The translations under genes and the position numbers were made by a program. The notes under the pieces are model-generated. The model did no database searches. It was not told the origin of the DNA and saw nothing but the letters and a program-made list of their open reading frames with translations. Positions 41,494 to 50,029 of a stretch of DNA of 64,000 bases are shown piece by piece. How positions within the stretch are numbered: the stretch's first letter is position 1; the number at the start of each line of letters is the position of its first letter. This stretch comes from DASWHF01 sp036393295 (GTDB taxonomy: Bacteria > Pseudomonadota > Gammaproteobacteria > Acidiferrobacterales > UBA6901): NCBI GenBank assembly GCA_036393295.1, contig DASWHF010000045.1:1-64000 (forward strand), in the 5' to 3' direction.

Positions 41494-42471
41494 TTACTTC
41501 ATCACCGGCGTGCGCTGCAGGATCTCGGTGCCGAGACCGCGCGCCATGGCGGTGCCGAGGCGCCGGGCGAAGCGGTCGAAGAAGCCCGGCTGGACGGTGA
41601 AGTCGACGATGTCCTCGGCGCCGATCACCTCGCGCGCGACGTAACCGGCGCTGCCGAACTCGTCGATGAGACCGAGCGCGCGGGCCCTGTCGCCGGTCCA
41701 GAACAGACCGCTGAACAGATCCTTGTCGTCCTTGAGCGCCTCACCGCGCCCCTCCTCGACGGTGGCGATGAACTGCTCGTGGATCTCCTTGAGCAGCGTC
41801 TCGGCGTGGCGGCGCGACTTGGCGTCGAGCGGCGAGAACGGGTCGAGCATGCCCTTGTTCTCGCCGGCGGTCAGCAGGCGCCGCTCGATGCCGAGCTTTT
41901 TCATGCCGTCGACGAAGCCGAAGCCGTCCATCAGCACGCCGATCGAGCCGACGATGCTGGCGGGATTGGCGTAGATCTTGCGCGCGCCGGCGACCGCGTA
42001 GTAACAGCCGGAGGCGCAGATGTCGCCGACCACGGCGTACAACGGCACCTCGGGATACAGTTCCTGCAGGCGCTTGATCTCGTCGTAGATATAGGCGGCC
42101 TGCACCGGGCTGCCGCCCGGGCTGTTGGTGCGCAGGATCACGCCGACCGTGCCCTTGTCCTCGAAGGCGGCGCGCAGGCCGGTGATCACGTTGTCGGCGC
42201 TGGCGTCGCCGCCGAACTCGATCACGCCGTCGAGATCGACCAGCGCGGTGTAGCGCTTGGCGAGCGGACGGTCGCCCCAGCCGCCGGCCAGGAACAGGAT
42301 CAGCAGCAACAGCAGATAGGCCGCCAGGAACAGCTTGAAGAAAATTCCCCAACGCCGCGCCCGGCGCTGCTCGATCAGCGACTCCGCCGCCAGGCGTTCG
42401 AGGACCTGGCGCTCCCAGCCGCCGCCCGGCGACGTCGATGCTCCCGATGAGGATATGGTGTTCTCGCTCAT
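41494..42471 (-). CDS. sppA: Signal peptide peptidase SppA-type serine protease
   Basis: A 325-residue membrane-anchored protease of the short SppA class. There is one transmembrane helix at about 44-63. The catalytic dyad is S154 (GDICASGCYYA) and probably K206 (TAGENKG), at the same 52-residue spacing as the Bacillus enzyme. ILRTNSPGGSP shapes the oxyanion region. The ATG at 42471 avoids overlap with the Rieske gene. It cleaves remnant signal peptides in the membrane. The maf-sppA-Rieske-HAD-rluC order is conserved in related bacteria. Confidence 0.9.
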   Translation of the reverse strand: MSENTISSSGASTSPGGGWERQVLERLAAESLIEQRRARRWGIFFKLFLAAYLLLLLILFLAGGWGDRPLAKRYTALVDLDGVIEFGGDASADNVITGLRAAFEDKGTVGVILRTNSPGGSPVQAAYIYDEIKRLQELYPEVPLYAVVGDICASGCYYAVAGARKIYANPASIVGSIGVLMDGFGFVDGMKKLGIERRLLTAGENKGMLDPFSPLDAKSRRHAETLLKEIHEQFIATVEEGRGEALKDDKDLFSGLFWTGDRARALGLIDEFGSAGYVAREVIGAEDIVDFTVQPGFFDRFARRLGTAMARGLGTEILQRTPVMK

Positions 42472-42490
42472 GTTCGTGTCTTCCGCAGTG

Positions 42491-42904
42491 TCATTCGGCG
42501 CCCGGCGCGACCGCGCCGTCGTCCAGGTCACGGTGCCGGCCGAGCAGCAGCCGCCCGCCCCGCTCCAGCACCGGCAGGGCGACGAGGCCCAGGCCCGCGC
42601 ACGGCCCGCCCAGGCAGGTGCCGGTGGCGGGATGATAGCGCGCGCCGTGCGTGGCGCATATCAGTTCGCTTCCCGCGGCGTCGAAGAATTCGCCCTCGAT
42701 CCAATCGAGCTCGACGGCGCGGTGCGCGCAGCGGTTCAAGTAGGCTTGCGCCCGGCCCGCATGGCGCACGGCAAAGGCCGGCGCCGGCAGGCCGCGCCAG
42801 CGTACCCGGAAGCGCACCCCCGGCCCGCCGTCGCGTAGCGCCGCGCTGGCGCAGATCGCCTCGCCGGCGGCGAGCGGCCGGTCGGCGCGGCCCGTCGTCG
42901 TCAT
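42491..42904 (-). CDS. Small Rieske [2Fe-2S] protein
   Basis: A 137-residue cytosolic ferredoxin-like protein with the Rieske ligand sets RCAHRAVELD (Cys, His) and CATHGARYHP (Cys, His). No signal peptide or membrane helix is seen. The gene overlaps the HAD gene by four bases (ATGA). Its role is unknown; proteins at this locus are listed only as Rieske 2Fe-2S family. Confidence 0.85.
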   Translation of the reverse strand: MTTTGRADRPLAAGEAICASAALRDGGPGVRFRVRWRGLPAPAFAVRHAGRAQAYLNRCAHRAVELDWIEGEFFDAAGSELICATHGARYHPATGTCLGGPCAGLGLVALPVLERGGRLLLGRHRDLDDGAVAPGAE

Positions 42905-43551
42905 CCGAGCCACGCGCACACCGCGTCGAAGCTGTCCAGGCAGGCCAGCGCGCCGTTCGCCAGCAGCGACTCGCGGGTGTGCACGCCGTAGCTCACGGCC
43001 AGCGCCGGCAGGCCCGCGTTGCGCGCCATCGCCATATCGTAGACCGTGTCGCCGACCATGAGGGCGCGGGCGACCTCGACGCCGGTGACCTCCAGGATCT
43101 CCTCGAGCATGCGCGGGTGCGGCTTGGAGCAGGTCTCGTCGGCGCAGCGCGTGGCGGCGAAGTAACGGCGCGTGGCGGTGTCGTCCAGCACCCGCTCGAG
43201 GCCGCGGCGCGCCTTGCCGGTCGCCACCGCCAGCAGGAAGCCGCGGTCGGCGAGCGCCGCCAGCCCCGCATCGACGCCGGGGAACAGCGGCATGGCGCCC
43301 TGATCGTGCACCAGGAAGTGCTCGCGGTAACGTTCGGCCAGCTGCGCCCGGGTGGTCACGTCGCAGCGCGGAAACAGCGCGGCCAGCGCCTCGCCGAGGC
43401 CGAGGCCGATGATATGGCGCACCGCCTCCTCGCCCGGCACGGCGATGTCGAGGTCGACCGCGGCGGCGCGCATGCAGCGCACGATCTTGGCCTCGGAATC
43501 CATCAGCGTTCCGTCCCAGTCGAACACGATGAGGTCGTAAGACCGGCTCAT
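42901..43551 (-). CDS. HAD-superfamily phosphatase (phosphoglycolate-phosphatase-like)
   Basis: A 216-residue HAD hydrolase. FDWDGTLMDSE gives the nucleophile and acid Asp pair (D11, D13), VATGKARRGLE motif II, a Lys in CSKPHPRML and GDTVYDMAMARNAG motif IV. The helical cap is of the Gph type. It overlaps both rluC and the Rieske gene by four bases. Substrate not assigned. Confidence 0.9.
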   Translation of the reverse strand: MSRSYDLIVFDWDGTLMDSEAKIVRCMRAAAVDLDIAVPGEEAVRHIIGLGLGEALAALFPRCDVTTRAQLAERYREHFLVHDQGAMPLFPGVDAGLAALADRGFLLAVATGKARRGLERVLDDTATRRYFAATRCADETCSKPHPRMLEEILEVTGVEVARALMVGDTVYDMAMARNAGLPALAVSYGVHTRESLLANGALACLDSFDAVCAWLG

Positions 43552-44552
43552 GTCTCGATCTCCGGTTGCACCAGCCGCTCGAGCAGTCCCGAAAGCTCCG
43601 CCGGCAGCGGCGCCTCGAGCGCCAGCGCCGCGCCGCTCAGCGGATGGCGGAAACGCAGCGTGCTGGCATGCAGGAACAGCCTTGTCAGGCCGAGCGCGCG
43701 CGTCGCGCGGTTGAAGGCCGGGTCGCCGTATTTGTCGTCGCCGGCGATCGGATGGCCGATATGCGCGGCGTGCACGCGCGCCTGATGGGTGCGGCCGGTG
43801 AGCAGCCGGATCTCGACCAGGGTCGCCGCCAGCGTACCGTGCCGATAGACGCGCCGCGGCGTGAAACGGCTGGCCGACTCCTTGCCGCCGTCCTCGACAT
43901 TGACCCGCCGCTCGCCCGAGGCGAGCTGGTATTTGGCGAGCGCCGCCTCGACGCTCCGCGCCTTGCCGGACCAGGCGCCCGACACCAATGCGAGGTAGCG
44001 CTTGTCGACGCCGCCCTCGCGCAGCTGGGCGTGCAGGCCGGTGAGCGCCGAACGTTTCTTGGCGATCAGCAGGCAGCCGGAGGTGTCGCGGTCGAGCCGG
44101 TGCACCAGCTCCAGCATCGGCGCGTGCGGGCGCAGGCGGCGCAGCGATTCGATCAACCCTAAGCTCACGCCGCTGCCGCCGTGGACCGCCAGGCCCGAGG
44201 GCTTGTCGACCGCGACCAGCGCCTCGTCCTCGTAGAGCACGCGCGTATCCAGCCACTCGAGGTTTTCGCAGGCTGCCGCCCCCGGCAGGTGACGGGCCTG
44301 GGCCTCGCGGGTGCGGACCGGCGGGATGCGCACCACGTCGCCGGCCGCGAGGCGGGTGTCCGGCCGGCAGCGGCCCTTATTGATGCGCACCTCGCCCTTG
44401 CGGACCAACCGGTAGATATGGGTCTTGGGCACCCCCTTGAGCTGACCGATCAGGAAATTGTCGAGGCGCTGCCCGGCGTGGGCGGCGTCGATCTCGAGGT
44501 GGCGGACTGCGGGTTTGGGCGGCCCGGCCCGGGCGGTCTTGGCGGCGCTCAT
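43548..44552 (-). CDS. rluC: 23S rRNA pseudouridine synthase RluC
   Basis: A 334-residue RluA-family enzyme. An S4 domain at about 20-80 (QRLDNFLIGQLKGVPKTHIYRLVRKGEVRINKG region) precedes the catalytic domain with the active Asp in VHRLDRDTSGCLL and RTHQARVHAAHIGHPIAGD. Divergence from rne across 428 bases is the classic rluC/rne arrangement, which favours RluC over RluD. The start ATG at 44552 was chosen because the longer frame lies in the rne leader. Confidence 0.93.
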   Translation of the reverse strand: MSAAKTARAGPPKPAVRHLEIDAAHAGQRLDNFLIGQLKGVPKTHIYRLVRKGEVRINKGRCRPDTRLAAGDVVRIPPVRTREAQARHLPGAAACENLEWLDTRVLYEDEALVAVDKPSGLAVHGGSGVSLGLIESLRRLRPHAPMLELVHRLDRDTSGCLLIAKKRSALTGLHAQLREGGVDKRYLALVSGAWSGKARSVEAALAKYQLASGERRVNVEDGGKESASRFTPRRVYRHGTLAATLVEIRLLTGRTHQARVHAAHIGHPIAGDDKYGDPAFNRATRALGLTRLFLHASTLRFRHPLSGAALALEAPLPAELSGLLERLVQPEIET

Positions 44553-44980
44553 AAGGGAAAAATCATAGCAGAATTGCAGGGATGCGGGCGCACTGCTATA
44601 TTGCAAGGGCTGGACCCGAGGTCTTGAGACCGACGGCCACCGGCAGGAACGAGTACCGATCCGGTGCCAACACCGCTTACGCGACCGCACCGATCACAGC
44701 AGTCCGCGTGCAGACCGCAGGCAGGCCAACGGCCGCCGCGACGACCTGGGCGGACGCGACGGGTTTAGCATTGCTCACCCCCTGTAAGAGCATTGCACAA
44801 GAATCGTGACGCTCCGGGCGGAAGGCCCCGAGCGCGGGGATCGCCTAAAGATTTTCCAGCCTACGACCCATCCGGGCCGGCCGCGGAAACACCGCGGCCG
44901 GCCGGCGCGGGTCGCTGACGGACTCGAGGTGGTCCGCGCCGGGTACGGGCATGCCGTACCGGGCGTCCGGGACAGACACA
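44553..44980. other. rluC-rne intergenic region with a strong hairpin (long rne leader)
   Basis: These 428 bases contain no gene. At 44876-44902 a perfect 11-bp stem (GCCGGCCGCGG / CCGCGGCCGGC, loop AAACA) lies 78 bases before the rne start. In E. coli the long 5' leader of rne holds hairpins through which RNase E controls its own mRNA; this region is a candidate for the same. No confident promoter was identified. Confidence 0.55.
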
Positions 44981-47371
44981 ATGAAAAGAATGTTGTTCAA
45001 CGCGACTCACACTGAGGAGTTGCGCGTGGCTATCGTCGACGGTCAGAAACTCCTCGACCTCGATATCGAATCCGCCAGCTACCAGCAGAAGAAAGGCAAT
45101 ATCTACAAGGCCAAGATCACCCGCGTCGAGCCGTCGCTCGAGGCGTGCTTCGTCGACTACGGCTCCGAGCGCCAGGGCTTCCTGCCGCTCAAGGAGATCT
45201 CGCGCATCTACTTCCGCGATTTCGACAATCGCACCCCGATGGCCCAGGTGCGGATCAAGGACGTCGTGAAGGAAGGCCAGGAGCTGGTCGTCCAGGTGGA
45301 GAAGGAGGAACGCGGCAACAAGGGCGCGGCGCTCACCACCTTCGTGAGCCTGGCCGGCCGCTACCTGGTGCTGATGCCCAACAACCCCAAGGGCGGCGGC
45401 ATCTCGCGCCGCATCGAGGGCGAGGAGCGCGCCGAGATGCGCGAGGCGCTCGCCCAGCTCAACCTGCCCCAGGACTACTCGGTGATCGTGCGCACCGCCG
45501 GCATCGGCAAGAGCGCCGAGGAGCTGCAGTGGGACCTCGACTACCTGGTGAGCCTGTGGGACGCGATCAGCCAGGCCGGCGCCCAGCGCGCCGCCCCGTT
45601 CCTGATCTACCAGGAGAGCAACCTGGTGATCCGCGCGATCCGCGATTACCTGCGCCAGGACATCGGCGAGATCCTGATCGACAACGCGGAGATCCACGAG
45701 CGCGCGCTCAAGTTCATGCAGCAGGTGATGCCGCAGAACATCCCGCGCCTGAAGCTCTACACCGACGACACGCCGCTGTTCTCACGCTTCCAGATCGAGC
45801 ACCAGATCGAGTCGGCGTTCTCGCGCGCGGTGCGCCTGGAATCCGGCGGCGCGGTGGTGTTCGACCACACCGAGGCGCTGGTCACGATCGACGTCAACTC
45901 GGCGCGCGCCACCAAGGGCGCCGACATCGAGGAGACCGCGCTCAACACCAATCTCGAGGCGGCCGACGAGATCGCCCGCCAGCTGCGGCTGCGCGACCTC
46001 GGCGGCCTGATCGTCATCGACTTCATCGACATGACCCCGGCGCGCAACCAGCGCGCCGTCGAGAACCGCCTGATCGAGGCCCTGAAGGCCGATCGCGCGC
46101 GCGTCCAGGTCGGGCGCATCTCGCGCTTCGGCCTGCTGGAGATGTCACGTCAGCGCCTGCGGCCGTCGCTCGGCGAGTCCAGCACCCTGGTCTGCCCGCG
46201 CTGCGAGGGCAGCGGCCATATCCGCGGCGTGCAGCCCTCGGCGCTGCACATCCTGCGCTTCATCCAGGAAGAGGCGATGAAGGAGAACACCGCGGCCTTG
46301 CATGTGCACCTGCCGGTCGAGACCGCGACCTTCCTGCTCAACGAGAAGCGCTACGAGATCGCTCAGATCGAGTCGCGCTTCGGCACGCCGCTGTTCATCA
46401 TGCCCGACCCGGAGATGGAGACGCCGCACTTCCAGATCCGCCGCCTCAAGACCGAGGAATACGAGCAGGAGATGGACATCCCGAGCTACGAGATCGAGCC
46501 GGTCGAGGAGGAAGAGGAAGAGGACGTGAAGGCCCGGCCGGGCACGCCGGCGCCGCCGGAGACACCGGCGGTCGCGCCGCTCACCCATGCCCCGGCCCCG
46601 CCGCCCCCGGCGCCGGCGGCGGCCCCGGCCGCCGTCGGGCTCGTCAAGCGCCTGCTGAAGCGCCTGTTCGGCGGCGGCAGCACGACCGAAGCGCCCCGCA
46701 AGCCGCAGGCGCGGCCGGCAGCGCGTCCCGGCGGCACACCACGTCCGGGCGGCCGTCCGCCGCACGGCGGCGGGCGCCGGCCCGACCCGCGCGCCTCGCG
46801 CGGGCCACGCCCCCAACCGGGCGGCGGCAAGCGCCCGGAGGCCAAGCCGGGCGAACCACGCCCGGCGACGCCCGAGGCGGCCGCCGAGCCGCGTGCCGGT
46901 GGCGCGCCGCGGGAGCGTGCCGAAAGCAGCGGCCGCGGGGGGCGCCGCGGCCGTCGCGGGCGCCGCGGACGCGGCAGCCAGCGTCAGGCCGAAGGCGGAC
47001 AGCGCCCGGCGGGCGGCACCGAGGGCCAACCTGAAAACAGTGCACCCCGTGAAAACAGTGCACCCATGGAGACACGCGGCGAAACACGGCGTGATCGTCC
47101 GGAACGGTCGCCCGGCGGACACCGCAATGGCCAGGGCAACGGCGCGCAAACCGCCGAGTTGCGCACCGAGCCGCGTCCCGAATCCGGCCGGCCGGAGCAC
47201 CCGGAGCACAACGAGTCGGTAGGCAACGAATTCGCACGCGAGGCCCCGCCCGCGCCGGCCGCGGTTCGCAGCGAACCGCCGGCCGCGAGTCCGGCGCCGG
47301 CGCCGCTGGTCGAGGTCGAGACGCACGAACCGGCGGAAAACGCCGAGACCCACAAGATCGAAAATCAGTAA
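44981..47371 (+). CDS. rne: Ribonuclease E
   Basis: A 796-residue endoribonuclease. It starts MKRMLFNATHTEELRVAIVD, then the S1 domain (about 35-120), the 5'-sensor and DNase-I-like regions (FLIYQESNLVIRAIRDYL; metal Asp in ALVTIDVNSARATKG and GLIVIDFIDM) and the zinc-link cysteines in CPRCEGSGH. After about residue 510 an acidic, then Arg/Pro/Gly-rich disordered scaffold follows, shorter than that of E. coli (1061 residues total). A tandem 18-base duplication encodes ENSAPR/ENSAPM (47032-47065). It is divergent from rluC. Confidence 0.95.
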   Translation: MKRMLFNATHTEELRVAIVDGQKLLDLDIESASYQQKKGNIYKAKITRVEPSLEACFVDYGSERQGFLPLKEISRIYFRDFDNRTPMAQVRIKDVVKEGQELVVQVEKEERGNKGAALTTFVSLAGRYLVLMPNNPKGGGISRRIEGEERAEMREALAQLNLPQDYSVIVRTAGIGKSAEELQWDLDYLVSLWDAISQAGAQRAAPFLIYQESNLVIRAIRDYLRQDIGEILIDNAEIHERALKFMQQVMPQNIPRLKLYTDDTPLFSRFQIEHQIESAFSRAVRLESGGAVVFDHTEALVTIDVNSARATKGADIEETALNTNLEAADEIARQLRLRDLGGLIVIDFIDMTPARNQRAVENRLIEALKADRARVQVGRISRFGLLEMSRQRLRPSLGESSTLVCPRCEGSGHIRGVQPSALHILRFIQEEAMKENTAALHVHLPVETATFLLNEKRYEIAQIESRFGTPLFIMPDPEMETPHFQIRRLKTEEYEQEMDIPSYEIEPVEEEEEEDVKARPGTPAPPETPAVAPLTHAPAPPPPAPAAAPAAVGLVKRLLKRLFGGGSTTEAPRKPQARPAARPGGTPRPGGRPPHGGGRRPDPRASRGPRPQPGGGKRPEAKPGEPRPATPEAAAEPRAGGAPRERAESSGRGGRRGRRGRRGRGSQRQAEGGQRPAGGTEGQPENSAPRENSAPMETRGETRRDRPERSPGGHRNGQGNGAQTAELRTEPRPESGRPEHPEHNESVGNEFAREAPPAPAAVRSEPPAASPAPAPLVEVETHEPAENAETHKIENQ

Positions 47372-47383
47372 GCGGTCGTCGCT

Positions 47384-47409
47384 GACCGGCCCGCTGCCGC
47401 GGGCCGGTC
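47384..47409. terminator. Palindromic hairpin between rne and the phosphatase gene
   Basis: A perfect 11-bp stem GACCGGCCCGC / GCGGGCCGGTC with loop TGCC lies between the convergent ends of rne and the low-molecular-weight phosphatase gene. It has no T run, so its action as a terminator is uncertain; it is symmetric and could serve both sides. Confidence 0.5.
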
Positions 47410-47414
47410 CGCCG

Positions 47415-47888
47415 TCAGAGATGTTCGCGACGGATATGCGCGAGCAGGCCGTGGGCGGCCTCCTCGACCATGTCCAGCACCCGGTCGAACCCGCTGTCCC
47501 CGCCGAAATAAGGATCCGGAACCTCGCGCTCCGGACGGTGCGGCGCGAACTCCAGCAACAGGCGGATTTTTGTCTCCAGGCCCGGCGGACAGATGTCCAG
47601 GAGATGCTCGTAGTTCTCGCGGTCCATCGCCAGCACGTAGTCGAAGCTCTCGAGGTCGCGGCGTGTCGCGCGACGGCCGCGCAGCGCGCTCAGATCGATC
47701 CCGCGGCGCGCCGCCGCCGTCTGGGCGCGCACGTCCGGCGGCTCGCCGACGTGATAGGCATGGGTGCCGGCCGAATCGATGATGACGCGCTCGGCGAGCC
47801 CGGCGTCGCTCACGACCTTGCGGAACACGCCCTCGGCGGTCGGTGAGCGGCAGATGTTTCCCAGACAGACGAATAGAACCTTTATCAT
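47415..47888 (-). CDS. Low-molecular-weight protein-tyrosine-phosphatase
   Basis: A 157-residue phosphatase with the P-loop C8-LGNIC-R14-S at the start and the general-acid Asp in VPDPYFGGDSGF. The Wzb/Etp-type family dephosphorylates tyrosine kinases of polysaccharide export or other proteins. The ATG at 47888 has GAGG a few bases upstream. A polypurine repeat begins eight bases before the gene. It may be transcribed with kdsB, which ends just upstream. Confidence 0.92.
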   Translation of the reverse strand: MIKVLFVCLGNICRSPTAEGVFRKVVSDAGLAERVIIDSAGTHAYHVGEPPDVRAQTAAARRGIDLSALRGRRATRRDLESFDYVLAMDRENYEHLLDICPPGLETKIRLLLEFAPHRPEREVPDPYFGGDSGFDRVLDMVEEAAHGLLAHIRREHL

Positions 47889-47896
47889 CGTTACCT

Positions 47897-48036
47897 CAGA
47901 GAAAAGTAAAAAGAGTAAAGAGAAAAGAGAAAGCTGCACATTGCAGTGCCGTTACTTTTCTCTTTTCTCTTTACTCTTTTCTCTTTCCTCTGTAGTGCTA
48001 TTACTTTTCTCTTTTCTCCTTACTCTTTTCTCCGTA
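47897..48036. repeat. Polypurine/polypyrimidine repeat, two direct copies and one inverted
   Basis: TTACTTTTCTCTTTTCTC and the following bases occur at 47952 and again at 48001, with one change in 31 bases. The segment 47897-47933 is a partial inverted copy (AAGAGTAAAGAGAAAAGAGA). One strand is almost purely A/G. It fills the kdsB-phosphatase gap, and its right copy is read as the last codons and stop of kdsB. Confidence 0.8.
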
Positions 48037-48762
48037 GTAATCTCTTACACGCTCCAGGTCCTCCGGCGTATCGACGCCGCCCGGCGGCGCGTCGGGCGTG
48101 ATGTGGACCGCGATCCTGCCGCCGTGCCACAGCACGCGCAGCTGCTCGAGCGACTCGATGCGTTCCAGCTCGCACGGCGGCCAGGCGGTGTAGCGCCGCA
48201 GGAATCCGGCGCGATAGGCGTACAGGCCGATATGGCGCAGCGCGCCCGCCGCCGGCGCCGTGCCCGGCGCGTTGCGCGGCCAGGGTATGGTCGCGCGGCT
48301 GAAATACAGCGCCAGGCCGTCGGCGTCGACCACCACCTTGACCACGTTCGGGTTGGCGAAGCTCTCCGCGTCGTGAATCGGGTGCGCGGCGGTGGCCATC
48401 ACCGCCGCCGGGTGCCGCGCCAGGCTGTCGGCGACGCTGCGGATCAGCGCCGGCGGCATCAGCGGCTCGTCGCCCTGCAAATTGACCACGACCGCGTCGT
48501 CGCTGAACCCCAGCCGCTCGACGATCTCGGCGATGCGGTCGCTGCCGCTCGGGTGGTCGGCGCGGGTCAACAGCGCCTCGCCGCCGGCCGCGTTGACCGC
48601 CTGCTCGATCCGCCCGTCATCGGTCGCGACGATCACGCGCTCGGCGCCGCTTGCGCGCGCCTGATCCAGCACGCGCAGGATCATCGACCGGCCGGCGATG
48701 TCCAGCAGCGGCTTGCCGGGGAGCCGTGTTGCCGCGTAACGGGCCGGAATGACGACGTACAT
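48001..48762 (-). CDS. kdsB: CMP-KDO synthetase, with repeat-encoded tail
   Basis: A 253-residue enzyme activating KDO with CTP for lipid A-core synthesis. VIPARYAATRLPGKPLLDIAG is the nucleotide-binding start, and ADHPSGSDRIAEI, VVNLQGDEPLMP and the HIGLYAYRAGFL segment are standard. After the normal end (GVDTPEDLERVRDYYG) about nine residues EKSKEKREK come from the polypyrimidine repeat. The start ATG at 48762 matches the family start MYVVIPARYAATR. Confidence 0.95.
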   Translation of the reverse strand: MYVVIPARYAATRLPGKPLLDIAGRSMILRVLDQARASGAERVIVATDDGRIEQAVNAAGGEALLTRADHPSGSDRIAEIVERLGFSDDAVVVNLQGDEPLMPPALIRSVADSLARHPAAVMATAAHPIHDAESFANPNVVKVVVDADGLALYFSRATIPWPRNAPGTAPAAGALRHIGLYAYRAGFLRRYTAWPPCELERIESLEQLRVLWHGGRIAVHITPDAPPGGVDTPEDLERVRDYYGEKSKEKREK

Positions 48763-48867
48763 GGTGCTAGTCCGGGAAAGCCCAACGTCCGGGTGAACAG
48801 ACGCCACGAAGCGCGGGGACGCTCATGTCGAGCTGCTCCGCGTCGTGGCACCCCGGCGCCGGGTGTT

Positions 48868-49050
48868 TCACTTCCCCAGTTCCTCGTCGGAGACTTTCCG
48901 TGCCTCGTCCTCCAGCATCACCGGAATGTCGTCGCGAATCGGATAGGCGAGCCGGTCCGCCTTGCAGATCAGCTCGGCCTTGGCCTTGTCGTATTTCAGC
49001 GGCCCCTTGCAGATCGGGCAGACCAGGATATCAAGCAGTTTTTTGTCCAC
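48868..49050 (-). CDS. ycaR: Trm112/YcaR-family zinc-ribbon protein
   Basis: A 60-residue protein with a GTG start at 49050 (DKKLLDILVCPICKGPLKY), Cys at 11, 14 and 29, and IRDDIPVML, typical of YcaR. It overlaps the end of lpxK by 20 bases, as in the conserved lpxK-ycaR-kdsB order. The role is unclear in bacteria; eukaryotic Trm112 activates methyltransferases. Confidence 0.93.
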   Translation of the reverse strand: MDKKLLDILVCPICKGPLKYDKAKAELICKADRLAYPIRDDIPVMLEDEARKVSDEELGK

Positions 49051-50029
49051 GTTTGTCTCTCTCAAGGCGTGACAACAATGCGTCCGCGACGGCGGGCGCG
49101 AGGCGTGCCTCAACCGCCACGGCCCACATGCGCGCGTCGGCGAAGCGACGGCATTTTACCCCATCCTTCTCGGTCATGAGCACCGGACGTCGATCGGGGA
49201 AATCCAGGTCCCCGGGCCGGTAGGGATGGTGGTCGGGAAAGGCGTGCTCCTCGACGCTGAGGCCGGCGTCGCGCAGCATCCGGAAAAAGCGCGACGGATG
49301 GCCGATGCCGGCGACCGCGTGCACCGGCGCCTCGGCCGCGAACTCGCTCAAGGGCCGGCGGCGGCCGTCGGCGAGACGGTAGGCCTCGATCACGGCCAGC
49401 GCCATCCCCGCCTCGCCGGCGCGTGCCTCGCCCTGCACCACTTGGATATCCACCTGGCGCACGCGCGAGCGCGGCTCGCGCAGCGGTCCGGCCGGCAGGC
49501 AGCGGCCGTTGCCGTAGCGGCGCTCGCCGTCCAGCACCGCGATCTCCAGATCGCGCGCCAGGCGATAGTGCTGCAGGCCGTCGTCGCTGACGATGATGTC
49601 GCAGTCCTGCGCGGCCAACAGCGCGCGCGCCGCCGCCACACGGTCGGGACCGACGCACACCGGACAGCCGCTGCGCCGGGCGATCAACACCGGCTCGTCG
49701 CCGACCTGCGCCGGATCGGACCCGGCGCTGACCGGCTGCGGCCAATGCGCGGCGCGTCCGCCGTAACCGCGCGCCACCACGCCGGGGCGGAAGCCCGCGG
49801 CGCGCAGGCGCTCGCACAGCCAGATCGTGAGCGGCGTCTTGCCGGTACCGCCGACGGTGAGATTGCCGACCACGATCACCGGCACCGGCAGCCGCACGCT
49901 TTTCAGCACGCCGGCGCGGTACAGCGCGCGCCGCAGGGTCATCACCGCGCAGTACAGCCAGGCCAGCGGCTGCAGCACGCGGCTCAGCCAGCCGTCCCGG
50001 TACCAGTGTGCCGCGAGGCCGGCGCTCAT
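49031..50029 (-). CDS. lpxK: Tetraacyldisaccharide 4'-kinase
   Basis: A 332-residue inner-membrane-associated kinase phosphorylating the lipid A precursor. It has an N-terminal helix (WLYCAVMTLRRALYRAG), the P-loop GNLTVGGTGKTP at about 55-66, VVARGYGG, and the DDGLQHYRLARD segment with the second catalytic motif. It overlaps msbA by four bases. Confidence 0.95.
   Translation of the reverse strand: MSAGLAAHWYRDGWLSRVLQPLAWLYCAVMTLRRALYRAGVLKSVRLPVPVIVVGNLTVGGTGKTPLTIWLCERLRAAGFRPGVVARGYGGRAAHWPQPVSAGSDPAQVGDEPVLIARRSGCPVCVGPDRVAAARALLAAQDCDIIVSDDGLQHYRLARDLEIAVLDGERRYGNGRCLPAGPLREPRSRVRQVDIQVVQGEARAGEAGMALAVIEAYRLADGRRRPLSEFAAEAPVHAVAGIGHPSRFFRMLRDAGLSVEEHAFPDHHPYRPGDLDFPDRRPVLMTEKDGVKCRRFADARMWAVAVEARLAPAVADALLSRLERDKRGQKTA

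Noticed and set aside
44876..44902. Rho-independent terminator for a plus-strand gene
   Set aside because: The stem has no T run and there is no gene upstream on the plus strand; a leader structure of rne is more likely.
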